DNA from: Pelagibacterales bacterium SAG-MED49
GTDB lineage: Bacteria; Pseudomonadota; Alphaproteobacteria; Pelagibacterales; Pelagibacteraceae
Reading direction: 5' to 3'
Assembly: GCA_014653365.1 (NCBI GenBank)
Contig: JACWEQ010000001.1
Location: 124,001 to 188,000 of the forward strand
DNA: 64,000 nucleotides
Of the stretch, positions 19,630 through 29,585 are shown one piece after another. Each line of letters starts with the position of its first letter. The stretch's first letter is position 1. The translations under genes and the position numbers were made by a program. The notes under the pieces are model-generated. The model was not told the DNA's origin and did no database searches. It saw only the letters and a list, made by a program, of their open reading frames with translations.

Positions 19630-20901
19630 ATGAATAATGTAAATTTTTTAAAACCCAATAAAGAAAATTTAAATTTATTTTTATTTTTAGGGACTATTTT
19701 TTTTGGATTAGGATTAATTGATTTTTGTCTAAATAATTTTTATGAAAAAAATATAACTAGTTTTTTACCTAGTTTTGTAAGTTTTTTTACACCTTTAATT
19801 TTTGGAATGATTGGACTTCATTTTATAAGAATAGAATTTTCTGGTATTAAATTTTTAGATGAACTGAATAAAAATATTAATACTAGTAATTTTAACGCTG
19901 CTTTAAGTATATCTATAATTATTTTAATCATATTTAGTGTTGCTCCTTTACTTAATTGGTTCATTCTAGACGCTACTTTTTTTGGTGATAGCAAAGAAGC
20001 TTGTACGGGAAGTGGTGCATGTTGGGTTTATATAAAAACTTGGTTTAATAGATTTATGTATGGAATGTATCCTAACGCTGAACAATGGAGAGTTAATGCA
20101 ACATTTATTATTGTTTTAGGATTGATGGCAGCAGGTTATTTTTTTCCTTTAAAATATAAAAAATATTTAACTTTTTATTATGTAATTTTATTACCAATTA
20201 TATCATTTCTTCTAATTTATTATCTAATCTCAGGTGGAGAGTTTGGCTTAGAGTGGGTCGAAACTGGAGCTTGGGGTGGGTTATCACTAACTTTTATTGT
20301 TTCGTTCTTTTCATTAATATTTTGTTTCCCGATAGGAATGATGTTAGCGCTTGGCAGAAGATCTGATTTAGCAGTTGTTAAATATTCATCACTTTCTTTT
20401 ATTGAGTTTTGGAGAGGTGTACCGTTAATCACAGTTTTATTTATGTCAGCAGTGATGTTTCCAATGTTTTTACCTGATGGTACTTATGTTGATAAATTAA
20501 TTAGAGTGATTGTTGCAATAACCCTATTTGAAGCTGCATATACAGCCGAAGTTATAAGAGGTGGTTTGCAAGCCTTACCAAGAGGCCAGTATGATGCTGC
20601 AAAATCTTTAGGTATGGGTTATTGGAGACTTCACTTATTAGTTATTTTACCTCAAGCCTTAAAATTAGTAATACCAGGTATTGCTAATACTTTCTTAGCT
20701 TTGGTTAAAGATACTCCATTAATCTTTGTAGTAGGATTACTAGAGTTAGTTGGAATGTTAAATTTAGCAAAGACAAATCCTAAATGGTTAGGTTTTTCAA
20801 TGGAAGGGTATGTGTTTGCTGGAATAATATTCTGGATTATTTGCTACAGTATGAGTAAATATAGTCAAAAATTAGAATTAAAATTTAAAACAGATAGATA
20901 A
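19630..20901 (+). CDS. aapM: General L-amino-acid ABC transporter permease (AapM/YhdY)
   Basis: Second permease subunit. The 423-aa protein has several N-terminal membrane segments, a periplasmic loop containing 'GSGACWVYIKTWFNRFMYG' (conserved in AapM), the permease core 'GGLSLTFIVSFFSLIFCFP' and EAA loop 'VIRGGLQALPRGQYDAAKSL'. Length matches AapM rather than AapQ. It precedes aapP by three bases. Confidence 0.95.
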   Translation: MNNVNFLKPNKENLNLFLFLGTIFFGLGLIDFCLNNFYEKNITSFLPSFVSFFTPLIFGMIGLHFIRIEFSGIKFLDELNKNINTSNFNAALSISIIILIIFSVAPLLNWFILDATFFGDSKEACTGSGACWVYIKTWFNRFMYGMYPNAEQWRVNATFIIVLGLMAAGYFFPLKYKKYLTFYYVILLPIISFLLIYYLISGGEFGLEWVETGAWGGLSLTFIVSFFSLIFCFPIGMMLALGRRSDLAVVKYSSLSFIEFWRGVPLITVLFMSAVMFPMFLPDGTYVDKLIRVIVAITLFEAAYTAEVIRGGLQALPRGQYDAAKSLGMGYWRLHLLVILPQALKLVIPGIANTFLALVKDTPLIFVVGLLELVGMLNLAKTNPKWLGFSMEGYVFAGIIFWIICYSMSKYSQKLELKFKTDR

Positions 20902-20904
20902 ATT

Positions 20905-21639
20905 ATGTCAGATTCAATTATAGAAATTAAAGATGTAAATAAATGGTTTGGTGATTTTCAAGTTCTTAAAGATATTAATCTTGAAGTGAAAGCAAAAGAG
21001 AAAATTGTAGTTTGTGGACCATCTGGATCTGGAAAATCTACTTTAATTAGATGTATTAATAGATTAGAAGAACACCAAAAAGGTAACATCATTGTAGATG
21101 GTACAGAAATATCTGAAGATACTAAAAATATAGAACAAGTTAGAGCTGAAGTTGGAATGGTATTCCAGCAATTTAACCTATTTCCTCACTTATCAATTTT
21201 AGATAACTGCACACTAGCTCCTATTTGGGTTAAAAAAATGCCTAAAAAACAAGCTGAAGAATTGGCTCTTAAACGTCTAGAAAGAGTTCAAATATTAGAT
21301 CAAGCACAAAAATTTCCAGGTCAATTATCAGGAGGTCAACAACAAAGAGTAGCCATAGCTAGAGCTCTTTGCATGGAGCCTAAAATTATGTTATTTGATG
21401 AACCTACATCCGCATTGGATCCTGAAATGATTAAAGAAGTTCTTGATGTAATGGTTGGTTTAGCAAAAGATGGTATGACAATGATTGTTGTTACGCATGA
21501 AATGGGATTTGCTAAAGAGGTTGCTGATAGTATGATTTTTATGGATGAGGGAAAAATAGTTGAAAAGGCTGATACTAAAGAGTTCTTTGCCAATCCTAGG
21601 AGTGATAGAACAAAGCTATTTTTAAGTCAGATTTTATAA
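20905..21639 (+). CDS. aapP: General L-amino-acid ABC transporter ATPase
   Basis: Cytoplasmic ATPase energising AapQM. The 244-aa protein has Walker A '[13 protein letters not shown]', Q-loop '[12 protein letters not shown]', signature '[15 protein letters not shown]', Walker B '[15 protein letters not shown]' and the switch His in 'VVTHEMGFA'. All catalytic residues are intact. It is the last gene of the operon. Confidence 0.96.
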   Translation: MSDSIIEIKDVNKWFGDFQVLKDINLEVKAKEKIVVCGPSGSGKSTLIRCINRLEEHQKGNIIVDGTEISEDTKNIEQVRAEVGMVFQQFNLFPHLSILDNCTLAPIWVKKMPKKQAEELALKRLERVQILDQAQKFPGQLSGGQQQRVAIARALCMEPKIMLFDEPTSALDPEMIKEVLDVMVGLAKDGMTMIVVTHEMGFAKEVADSMIFMDEGKIVEKADTKEFFANPRSDRTKLFLSQIL

Positions 21640-21678
21640 TTTTTTTTAAATTTTAAAGCATATATTTAGTGTTTTTAC

Positions 21679-21742
21679 TAACTCATAATGAGTTATTTAA
21701 TATTAACTTATGCTTGACAGGTTTTTTATTTTTCTAATTTTC
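21679..21742 (+). promoter_or_regulatory. Palindrome and -35 element upstream of the XRE regulator
   Basis: The 187-base gap after aapP holds a 17-bp perfect inverted repeat TAACTCATAATGAGTTA (21679-21695), then a consensus -35 TTGACA (21714-21719) and an imperfect -10 candidate TAATTT (21735-21740). The palindrome sits where an activator or the adjacent XRE protein itself could bind. Functional assignment is inference. Confidence 0.45.
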
Positions 21743-21826
21743 TTAAAAAATTATAAATTTTTTTATTGCAGTAACTTTAATAAGTATGTTGAATGAGAAT
21801 TTAAAATTTAATTAAGAGGGGTCTTA

Positions 21827-22198
21827 ATGGAAGATAATTTCAACAAACACTTAGGTAGTAAGCTTAAGCTAAGAAGATTAGCTTTGGGTTTAACTCAAAC
21901 TAAAGTTGCAAAAGCTATTAATGTTACATTTCAACAAATTCAAAAATACGAAAAAGGCACTAATGGAGTAAGCTCAATTAGATTACTTCAATTATCAAAT
22001 TATTTAAAAGTACCAATTAATTATTTCTTTGAAGACTTTTCAGAATACCTGATAAATTTAGAAAAATCTCAAGAAGGTCACATGAATGTTAACTATAATT
22101 TTTTAACAAAATTATATTCAGAACTAAATGCTGATCAAAAGTTAAAATTTAATAAATCTTTACAAATTTCAGGAACAGTTATTTCAAAAGCAGTTTAA
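21827..22198 (+). CDS. XRE/Cro-CI family transcriptional regulator
   Basis: Small DNA-binding protein of 123 aa with an N-terminal helix-turn-helix of the lambda-repressor type (about residues 10-68; 'LTQTKVAKAINVTFQQIQKYEKG') and a short C-terminal helical tail. A GAGGGG ribosome site precedes the ATG. It stands alone between the aap operon and two tRNA genes; its target is unknown. Similar single-HTH regulators are common and conserved in alphaproteobacteria. Confidence 0.88.
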   Translation: MEDNFNKHLGSKLKLRRLALGLTQTKVAKAINVTFQQIQKYEKGTNGVSSIRLLQLSNYLKVPINYFFEDFSEYLINLEKSQEGHMNVNYNFLTKLYSELNADQKLKFNKSLQISGTVISKAV

Positions 22199-22283
22199 TT
22201 TTATTAAGACCCTAAATTAAATAAATAAAACTCAGATCAAAATCTCATTTTTTAAATAGTTAATAATTATTTGAAAATTTGTT

Positions 22284-22359
22284 TGGCTCCTCGGGCAGGA
22301 CTCGAACCTGCGACCAATTGATTAACAGTCAACTGCTCTACCAACTGAGCTACCGAGGA
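22284..22359 (-). tRNA. tRNA-Asn (GTT), CCA encoded
   Basis: Read on the minus strand: acceptor TCCTCGG / CCGAGGA, D-arm 'AGCTCAGTTGGTAGAGC', anticodon loop CTGTTAA (anticodon GTT), T-arm 'GGTTCGAGTCC', with encoded CCA. A standard 76-nt tRNA. Confidence 0.97.
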
Positions 22360-22409
22360 ATGTAAAAAATTCAACTTACTTTTTTTTAGAACTAAAACAA
22401 GATTTTTTT

Positions 22410-22483
22410 TGGAGGCAACGCCCGGAATCGAACCGGGATACAAGGATTTGCAATCCTCTGCGTAACCATTCCGCCACGTTGCC
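22410..22483 (-). tRNA. tRNA-Cys (GCA), CCA encoded
   Basis: Minus strand: acceptor GGCAACG / CGTTGCC, anticodon stem AGGAT/ATCCT with loop TGCAA-type (anticodon GCA), T-arm 'GGTTCGATTCC', discriminator T (U in the RNA, typical of tRNA-Cys) and encoded CCA. It is separated from tRNA-Asn by about 50 bases and is probably co-transcribed with it. Confidence 0.97.
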
Positions 22484-22607
22484 TTCTTGTTTTGACTAAT
22501 AGCTTCAGATGCCTTTTTATATTAAATATTTCTAATTAGTCTATTAAATAACGATCTAAATTGATTATTGTTAATTTAGATTATTAAATTATAAACTTTA
22601 ATCGTAC

Positions 22608-25235
22608 ATGAGTAACGATAAATATATACATTCTGATGTTGAAGATAGAATTTATTCTTATTGGGAAAAAAATGAACTTTTTAAACCAAAAGAAAATACA
22701 AAAAAATTTTCAATTGTAATTCCTCCACCCAATGTAACAGGTAGCCTTCATATGGGGCATGCTTTAAATAACTCAATTCAAGATTTGTTAGTTCGTTATC
22801 ATCGAATGAACAATTTTGAAACATTATGGCAACCAGGAACTGACCATGCTGGAATTGCTACACAGGCGTTAGTGGAGCGAAAACTATCATCAGAAAATAT
22901 TGATAAAAATGAAATTGGTAGAGAAAAATTTATTGAAAAAGTTTGGGAATGGAAAGATCAATATGGTGACATTATTATTAATCAATTAAAAAAACTTGGA
23001 TGTTCTTGTGATTGGTCACGTAATGCTTTCACCATGGATGAAAATCTCTCTAAATCAGTTGTTAAGGTGTTTGTTGATCTTTATAATAAAGAGCTAATTT
23101 ACAAAGATAAAAAATTAGTAAATTGGGATACTGTTTTAAAAACAGCAATATCTGATCTTGAAGTAGATCAAAGGGAAGTAAACTCAAAAATTTATTACAT
23201 TAAATATCCAATTGATGGATCAGATGAATTTATAACAATTGCAACAACAAGACCTGAGACCATGTTAGGTGATACTGCAATTGCAGTAAATCCAAAAGAT
23301 GAAAGGTTTAAATCATTTGTTGGTAAAACAGTTACGATACCAATTGTTGGAAGAAAGATTAAGATTATAGAAGATGATTATGCAGATCCTGAACAAGGAA
23401 CTGGTGCATTAAAGATTACACCAGCACATGATTTTAATGATTATGATGTAGGACAAAGAAATAATCTTGAGATTATCAATATATTTACTGAAGCTGGCAA
23501 TATTAATGAAAATGCACCAAAGGAATATATTGGACTTGATAGATTTGAAGCTAGAAAGAGAATTTTAAAAGTACTTAAAGACCAAGAATTTTTTGTTAAA
23601 GAGGAAAATATTAAGAATAAAGTTCCCTATGGTGATAGATCTAATTCAATAATTGAACCTTTTTTAACAGAACAATGGTTTGCTGATGCAGAAAAATTAT
23701 CTGTAAAAGCTAAAGAGGTAGTTAATTCTAAAAAGACAAATTTTTTTCCTGAAAATTGGTCAAAGACTTATTTTCAATGGATGAACAATATAGAACCATG
23801 GTGTATTTCAAGACAACTCTGGTGGGGTCATCAGATACCTGCTTGGTATGGTCCAGATAAAAAAATCTTTGTAGCTTACAACGAAGATGAAGCAAAAAAA
23901 TTAGCTAATAAACATTATGGTAAAGATGAAGAGTTAATTCGTGATCCAGATGTTTTAGATACCTGGTTTTCATCTGGTCTTTGGCCATTTGCAACATTAG
24001 GTTGGCCAGATGATAAAGATTACGTTGAAAAATTTTATCCAACTACTGTTTTGGTAACTGGTTTTGATATTATTTTTTTCTGGGTTGCAAGAATGATTAT
24101 GTTTGGAACAGAATTTCTAAATAAGGAACCCTTTAAAGATATATATGTTCACGCTTTAGTTAAAGATGAGAAGGGACAAAAAATGTCAAAATCTAAAGGT
24201 AATGTTATTGATCCTTTAGACTTAATTGAAAAATATAGTGCTGATGCATTAAGATTTACTCTTCTTTCAATGGCTTCACCCGGTACAGATGTAAAACTTT
24301 CTGAAGATAGAGTTAAAGGATATAGAAATTTTCTAAATAAACTTTGGAATGCTAATAATTTTTTAATCACAAATGAATGTGACTTCTCAGATATCGATAA
24401 AATTCCAAATTTAACAGTCAATATTAACAAATGGATTTATGCAGAATTAATTGAGGCAAAATCTAAAATTGAGAAAAATTTAGAAGATTACAGATTTGAT
24501 GAAGCTGCCAAAAATGCTTATCAGTTTGCATGGCACTCTTATTGCGACTGGTATTTAGAATTATCAAAAACAATACTATTTTCAGAAAATGAAGAAGCTA
24601 AATCTGAAGTAAAGAAAGTTTCAAGCTATGTATTTAAGCAAATTTTAATTTTATTACATCCATTTATACCATTTGTTACTGAAGAAATTTGGCTTAATAA
24701 TAAATTTGATAACTCTGATAAAAATTTTTTGATGCTAGCTAATTGGCCTAAAGGAGAAATTAAAAAAGACGCTAACACTAAACAAGTTGAAAATATCATA
24801 AGTATAATATCTGAGATTAGATCTTTTAAAAATGAACTAAACGTTGGTCCTGGTTCATTTATTGATATGTCTATAAATAATATTAACGATGACCAGAAAA
24901 AATTTATCAATGATAATGAAATTATTCTTAAGAAATTGGGAAGAATTAATAATATTATGAATGATGATCTGGATAAACCAGCTGCAACAATGGTTGTCTC
25001 GGGTGATTTGTTTAAGATTTATTTTGATAAAGATGTTGATTTAAAACTTATTAAAGAAAATTTAACTAGCAAACAAAATAGAATTAAAGATGAAATGAAC
25101 AAAATATCTCAAAGATTAGAAAACAAAAGTTTTGTAGATAGAGCACCAAAAGAGATTGTTGAACAGGAAAAAACTAATTATAATAATTTAAAGAATGATA
25201 TTGATAAAATATTAGTAACAATAAAGGGTATATAA
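22608..25235 (+). CDS. valS: Valyl-tRNA synthetase
   Basis: Class Ia synthetase charging tRNA-Val. The 875-aa protein has the HIGH-type motif in '[15 protein letters not shown]', the CP1 editing domain with '[15 protein letters not shown]', the 'KMSKSKGN' catalytic loop near residue 525, an anticodon-binding domain and a C-terminal coiled-coil arm (last about 65 residues). Intact and of normal length. Its stop overlaps the ilvD start. Confidence 0.97.
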   Translation: MSNDKYIHSDVEDRIYSYWEKNELFKPKENTKKFSIVIPPPNVTGSLHMGHALNNSIQDLLVRYHRMNNFETLWQPGTDHAGIATQALVERKLSSENIDKNEIGREKFIEKVWEWKDQYGDIIINQLKKLGCSCDWSRNAFTMDENLSKSVVKVFVDLYNKELIYKDKKLVNWDTVLKTAISDLEVDQREVNSKIYYIKYPIDGSDEFITIATTRPETMLGDTAIAVNPKDERFKSFVGKTVTIPIVGRKIKIIEDDYADPEQGTGALKITPAHDFNDYDVGQRNNLEIINIFTEAGNINENAPKEYIGLDRFEARKRILKVLKDQEFFVKEENIKNKVPYGDRSNSIIEPFLTEQWFADAEKLSVKAKEVVNSKKTNFFPENWSKTYFQWMNNIEPWCISRQLWWGHQIPAWYGPDKKIFVAYNEDEAKKLANKHYGKDEELIRDPDVLDTWFSSGLWPFATLGWPDDKDYVEKFYPTTVLVTGFDIIFFWVARMIMFGTEFLNKEPFKDIYVHALVKDEKGQKMSKSKGNVIDPLDLIEKYSADALRFTLLSMASPGTDVKLSEDRVKGYRNFLNKLWNANNFLITNECDFSDIDKIPNLTVNINKWIYAELIEAKSKIEKNLEDYRFDEAAKNAYQFAWHSYCDWYLELSKTILFSENEEAKSEVKKVSSYVFKQILILLHPFIPFVTEEIWLNNKFDNSDKNFLMLANWPKGEIKKDANTKQVENIISIISEIRSFKNELNVGPGSFIDMSINNINDDQKKFINDNEIILKKLGRINNIMNDDLDKPAATMVVSGDLFKIYFDKDVDLKLIKENLTSKQNRIKDEMNKISQRLENKSFVDRAPKEIVEQEKTNYNNLKNDIDKILVTIKGI

Positions 25236-26953
25236 TGGCAAAATTTAATAAAAAGAAACTTCCAAGCAGACATACATCATTAGGAGCAGATAGAGCTCCT
25301 CACAGATCATTTTATTATGCAATGGGTGAAACTGAAAAAGATGTAGCAAAACCATTTGTAGGGGTAGTTTCAACTTGGAATGAAGCAGCACCTTGTAATA
25401 TTGCCCTTATGAGACAAGCTCAATCAGTTAAAAAAGGTGTAAGAGCTAATGGAGGAACACCAAGAGAATTTTGTACAATTACTGTTACGGATGGAATTGC
25501 AATGGGTCATGAAGGAATGAAAGCTTCTTTAATTTCAAGAGAAGTGATTGCTGACTCAGCAGAATTAACTGTAAGAGGACATTGTTATGATGCTTTAGTT
25601 GGTATTGCTGGATGTGATAAATCTTTACCAGCTCTAATGATGTCTATGGTTAGATTAAATGTTCCAAGTGTATTTATTTATGGAGGATCAATTCTTCCAG
25701 GAAGATATAAAGGAAAAGATGTAACAGTTGTTGATGTATTTGAAGCTGTTGGAAAACATTCGTCTGGTCAAATGTCAGCAGCAGAACTTAGAAAACTAGA
25801 ATTAGTTGCTTGTCCTAGTGCAGGTGCTTGTGGTGGTCAATTTACAGCTAATACTATGGCATGTGTATCTGAAGCAATAGGACTAGCTTTACCTTACTCT
25901 GCTGGAACTCCTGCTCCTTATGAAGAAAGAGATAAGTATGCAAAAGAGAGCGGTAAAACTGTCATGAACCTTTTAGCAAAAAAAATTAAACCTAGAGATA
26001 TTGTAACAAAAAAATCTTTAGAAAACGCTGCAACCATTGTTGCTGCAACAGGTGGATCTACTAATGCAGCATTGCATTTACCAGCAATTGCAAATGAAGC
26101 TGGAATTAAATTTGATTTAATGGATGTTGCTAAAATTTTTAAAAGAACTCCTTATCTTGCAGATCTAAAACCAGGAGGAAAATATGTTGCAAAAGATATG
26201 TGGTTAGCAGGTGGTGTACCTATGCTTTTAAAAACACTTTACGATGGTGGATTTATTCATGGGGACTGTTTGACAGTTACTGGAAAAACGATGAAGGAAA
26301 ATTTAAAAAAAATTAAATTTAACCCTAAACAAAAAGTTTTAAGAAAATATGATAACCCATTATCTCCAGATGGAGGTGTTGTTGGGTTAAAAGGTAATTT
26401 AGCTCCTGATGGAGGAATTGTTAAAATTGCAGGACTTAAGAAATTACAATTTACTGGTAAGGCAAGATGTTTTGATAATGAAGAAGCAGCAATGGATGCT
26501 GTACAAAACAAAAAGTACAAAGATGGTGACGTTATTATTATTAGATATGAGGGTCCTGTAGGAGGACCTGGTATGAGAGAAATGCTATCTACAACTGGTG
26601 CAATTTATGGTCAGGGAAAAGGGGAGAAAGTAGCTCTTATCACTGATGGAAGGTTCTCAGGAGCCACTAGAGGCTTTTGTGTGGGTCATGTAGGCCCTGA
26701 GGCGGCTCTAGGAGGCCCTATAGCTCTATTACGTAATGGAGATATGATTGATATCGATGCTAAAAAAGGGACCATTAATGTAAGACTTTCTAAAAAAGAA
26801 TTGGCTGCAAGAAAAAGAAAATGGAAACCTAGAAAATCTGATTTTGGTTCAGGAACTTTGTGGAAATATGCACAAACTGTTGGTCCAGCTTATTTAGGAG
26901 CACCAACTCATCCGGGAAAGAAAAAAGAAGTGAAGGATTATTCAGAAATTTAA
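25235..26953 (+). CDS. ilvD: Dihydroxy-acid dehydratase
   Basis: Iron-sulfur dehydratase of isoleucine/valine synthesis. The 572-aa protein shows the cluster/Mg-binding cysteines in '[12 protein letters not shown]' and '[16 protein letters not shown]' and the C-terminal '[15 protein letters not shown]' element. Located between valS and manC with one-base overlaps on both sides; the valS link to branched-chain supply may be coincidental. Confidence 0.97.
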   Translation: MAKFNKKKLPSRHTSLGADRAPHRSFYYAMGETEKDVAKPFVGVVSTWNEAAPCNIALMRQAQSVKKGVRANGGTPREFCTITVTDGIAMGHEGMKASLISREVIADSAELTVRGHCYDALVGIAGCDKSLPALMMSMVRLNVPSVFIYGGSILPGRYKGKDVTVVDVFEAVGKHSSGQMSAAELRKLELVACPSAGACGGQFTANTMACVSEAIGLALPYSAGTPAPYEERDKYAKESGKTVMNLLAKKIKPRDIVTKKSLENAATIVAATGGSTNAALHLPAIANEAGIKFDLMDVAKIFKRTPYLADLKPGGKYVAKDMWLAGGVPMLLKTLYDGGFIHGDCLTVTGKTMKENLKKIKFNPKQKVLRKYDNPLSPDGGVVGLKGNLAPDGGIVKIAGLKKLQFTGKARCFDNEEAAMDAVQNKKYKDGDVIIIRYEGPVGGPGMREMLSTTGAIYGQGKGEKVALITDGRFSGATRGFCVGHVGPEAALGGPIALLRNGDMIDIDAKKGTINVRLSKKELAARKRKWKPRKSDFGSGTLWKYAQTVGPAYLGAPTHPGKKKEVKDYSEI

Positions 26954-28158
26954 TGAAAATTCGTCCAGTCATTTTATGTGGAGGTGCTGGAACAAGACTT
27001 TGGCCTAATTCTAACAATCATCAAGCAAAACAATTTATTGATTTTGGTAATTGGACTTTATTAGACAAAACTTTAGAAAGAACCAAAGCATCTATTTATG
27101 ATACACCGATTATAAGTACTAATAAAAAATATCTAAAACAAGTTAAACAACACCTTAAGAAAAATAAGATCAAAAAATATAAAATAGTTTTAGAACCTTC
27201 AAAAAGAAATACAGCGCCAGCTATTTTAAGCACCGCCTTGATTAAAGATATTCCAAATGAGCAACCGCTAATGTTCTTTTCTGCAGATCATTTAATTGAA
27301 AAAATGAGTGTATTTAATAAAGCTATAAATAAAAATAAATCAAAATTAACAGATCAAAATATCTTTATTTTTGGTATTAAACCAACATCACCCTCAAGTG
27401 AATATGGGTATTTTGTAACTAAAAAAGTTAAAGGAAACATTAATAAAGTAACTAAATTTATTGAAAAACCAAAAGAAGCTAAAGCTAGACAAGTTATAAA
27501 GCAAAAAGGATATTGGAATTCTGGAATGTTTTTCCTTAGAAAAGATTCAATAATTAATAATTTTAAAAAGCTTCAGCCAACTATTTATAGAAATTGTGTA
27601 AACGCAGTTAAAAAAGCTAAATTAAAATCTAATACTTATTATTTAAACAAAGCAGCATTTGAAAAAGCTACTGCTAAATCATTTGATTATGCAATTTTAG
27701 AAAAGACAAAACAAATCAATGCAATTAAATTAGATATTCCTTGGTCAGATCTTGGTAGTTGGAAAGAGATCTTAAAAATGTATGGAATGAATAAAAATAA
27801 GTATATTAAAAAAAAGAATATTTTTTACAGACCGTGGGGCAGATACACTAATTTATTTGAAGGAAAAGAATTCTTAATTAAAGAATTATTCGTAAAACCA
27901 AAAGGTATTTTAAGTTTACAAAAGCATCATCATAGAGCTGAACATTGGTTGGTTACACAAGGAAACCCAAAGATTACTCTAAATAAAGATAATTTTATTA
28001 AAAAACCTAATGATCATATTTTTATTCCGCTAGGATCTATACACAGAATTCAAAATCCTGGAAAAAAACCTGTAAAAATTATGGAAGCTCAAATAGGATC
28101 AATTCTCAAGGAAACAGATATTGTTAGATATCAAGATGTTTATGGAAGAGTTCTTTGA
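26953..28158 (+). CDS. manC: Mannose-1-phosphate guanylyltransferase
   Basis: Makes GDP-mannose from mannose 1-phosphate and GTP, for surface polysaccharide or LPS. From the ATG at 26953, in a TAATG overlap with ilvD, it is 401 aa; the longer track ORF reads through ilvD. The nucleotidyltransferase domain starts 'PVILCGGAGTRLWPNS', with 'FSADHLI' and 'FIEKP' later. A C-terminal cupin-like domain ('HHHRAEHWLVTQGNPKITL') matches type II ManC. The isomerase activity of bifunctional relatives is possible but not shown. Confidence 0.9.
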   Translation: MKIRPVILCGGAGTRLWPNSNNHQAKQFIDFGNWTLLDKTLERTKASIYDTPIISTNKKYLKQVKQHLKKNKIKKYKIVLEPSKRNTAPAILSTALIKDIPNEQPLMFFSADHLIEKMSVFNKAINKNKSKLTDQNIFIFGIKPTSPSSEYGYFVTKKVKGNINKVTKFIEKPKEAKARQVIKQKGYWNSGMFFLRKDSIINNFKKLQPTIYRNCVNAVKKAKLKSNTYYLNKAAFEKATAKSFDYAILEKTKQINAIKLDIPWSDLGSWKEILKMYGMNKNKYIKKKNIFYRPWGRYTNLFEGKEFLIKELFVKPKGILSLQKHHHRAEHWLVTQGNPKITLNKDNFIKKPNDHIFIPLGSIHRIQNPGKKPVKIMEAQIGSILKETDIVRYQDVYGRVL

Positions 28159-28285
28159 GATTAATATAATTGTAATACTAGATAAATATTTTTGTAACTA
28201 AAATCATCTAAAAAATCTTTAACAAAATTTATAGTTTAATAAAATTTATTCTCTCCCTTTTAACTTAAATTTTGTTAATTAACTA

Positions 28286-28319
28286 CTTTCTCTCTTCTAC
28301 TAATTTAGAAGAGAGAAAG
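28286..28319. terminator. Strong hairpin between convergent manC and the lysine-rich gene
   Basis: A 14-bp perfect stem, CTTTCTCTCTTCTA against TAGAAGAGAGAAAG, with loop CTAATT. It lies between the 3' ends of convergent genes and so probably stops transcription in both directions. No clear T-run follows on either strand, so it may instead protect mRNA ends or act as a small RNA element. Confidence 0.55.
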
Positions 28320-28332
28320 ACAAATTTAGATA

Positions 28333-28542
28333 TTAATTATTTACAGATGCTGGGCTTTCACTAGCTTGTTTCCTAGCTATTTTTTTTGCTTTTTTTTCAG
28401 CAACTTTTTTTTCTAAACTTGCAATTTTTATATTAATTTTAGATAATTTTTTTTCTTTTAAATTTATCTTATTTTTGAACTTATTAATTGATTTACTAAT
28501 TTTTTGTTTCTTTTTTGCAAAGTTTTTAAGTTTTTTTTTCAT
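28333..28542 (-). CDS. Small lysine-rich coiled-coil protein, unknown function
   Basis: Unrecognised 69-aa protein. The start at 28542 is set by a good GGAGG ribosome site seven bases upstream (track start is four codons earlier). About a third of residues are lysine; the central part has heptad-like I/L spacing ('INKFKNKINLKEKKLSKINIKIASLEKKV') suggesting a coiled coil, followed by an Ala/Ser-rich tail 'KQASESPASVNN'. The basic, histone-tail-like composition suggests nucleic-acid binding, but this is speculation. The strong ribosome site argues it is expressed. Confidence 0.6.
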   Translation of the reverse strand: MKKKLKNFAKKKQKISKSINKFKNKINLKEKKLSKINIKIASLEKKVAEKKAKKIARKQASESPASVNN

Positions 28543-28611
28543 CTCAACCTCCAATTGTATGAGTTTAATAATATATTATTGCAAAATATCAAAATTAAGT
28601 AAATGAAATAT

Positions 28612-29502
28612 TTAAGCTGCTTTTAGGATATTAAATACTTGTTTTGAAGACGAAATAATTATTTTTTTGTGCTCACCAAAATTATCACCATCAATTTGTA
28701 CAGGTATATTATTTCCCAAACCGTCAAATTTAATTTCATCTACATTTACAGTAATCACAGATTTAGATTTATTCAAATTTCCATATACAGCTATTAAATA
28801 AATATAATAAAGTAATTTATATCTTTTGAGATCCTTAAAAATATAGGTAGTAAATTTTTTATCAAATATATGTGTATCAGTAATTTTATGGTGCCCAGCA
28901 TAGTATTTGCTATTTGAGCAAAGCACCCAATCAGCAAATATATCTTCTTTATCTATCGACACTTTAATTTTTTTATTATTCATTGATAAAAATTTTTGGA
29001 AACCTTTTATACCAAAAATAACTTTTCCTAGAATTTTCTTTAATAAAGAGTCAATCGAATTTACAATTTGAGCGTCCCATCCAATACCTGCCATTAAAAT
29101 AAAATGCTTGTCATTAATTTTAACCAAACATGTTTTGTCATAATTATCTGAAGTAAGCGTATTAGCTATATGTTTTACATTTTTGGTCATACCTAATTCT
29201 GCTTGCAAAATATTAGCTGTACCAGCTGGAATATATCCAATTGCAAAATTTTCAGGGAGATTGAAATTATTTTTTATTAATTCATTAATTGCAAAAGAAA
29301 CAGAACCATCTCCACCTGCAACTAACAATCTATCGTATTTATTTATCTCAAAGTTTTTTATTATTTCAGAGGCTTCAGACTCACTTGATGTTTCAAACAA
29401 ATCAACTTTGTGGTGATTCGATATTTCTTCAAGTATTTTTTTGATAAATTTTGACTTTCTTCCACCTGCTGATTTCTTATTATATATAAGACAAAATTTC
29501 AT
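28612..29502 (-). CDS. Diacylglycerol kinase-family lipid kinase
   Basis: Member of the DAGK_cat/LCB5-YegS family phosphorylating diacylglycerol or a related lipid. From ATG 29502 (MKFCLIYNKKSAGG) it is 296 aa; the track start overlaps divergent plcP. Visible motifs are 'NKKSAGG', 'VAGGDGSVSFAINEL' (GGDGT-type nucleotide loop) and 'GYIPAGTANILQAEL'. Divergent to a PlcP-like phosphatase and an Agt-like glycosyltransferase, it would return diacylglycerol to phosphatidic acid or tune the lipid pool during phosphate limitation. SAR11 lipid-renovation studies report such a kinase in this set (recalled, not checked). Confidence 0.85.
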   Translation of the reverse strand: MKFCLIYNKKSAGGRKSKFIKKILEEISNHHKVDLFETSSESEASEIIKNFEINKYDRLLVAGGDGSVSFAINELIKNNFNLPENFAIGYIPAGTANILQAELGMTKNVKHIANTLTSDNYDKTCLVKINDKHFILMAGIGWDAQIVNSIDSLLKKILGKVIFGIKGFQKFLSMNNKKIKVSIDKEDIFADWVLCSNSKYYAGHHKITDTHIFDKKFTTYIFKDLKRYKLLYYIYLIAVYGNLNKSKSVITVNVDEIKFDGLGNNIPVQIDGDNFGEHKKIIISSSKQVFNILKAA

Positions 29503-29513
29503 ATTTAATAAAA

Positions 29514-29559
29514 CTGTAACATAAAAATGTACTATTGAGTTAACGATTCTACTTATAAT
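29514..29559 (+). promoter_or_regulatory. Candidate Pho-regulated promoter of the plcP-agt unit
   Basis: The 83-base divergent gap contains CTGTAACATAA followed by AATGTACTAT, one good Pho half-site and a weaker one spaced 12 bases, then a perfect -10 hexamer TATAAT at 29554-29559, 26 bases before the plcP ATG. No good -35 is present, as expected for an activator-dependent promoter. Weaker than the pstS and phnX sites. Confidence 0.5.
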
Positions 29560-29585
29560 AGAAACACTAATTATAACAAGAAAAT

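Noticed and set aside
26829-27017. Minus-strand 62-aa ORF across the ilvD-manC junction
   Set aside because: Antisense to the ilvD C-terminus and manC N-terminus, both well conserved.
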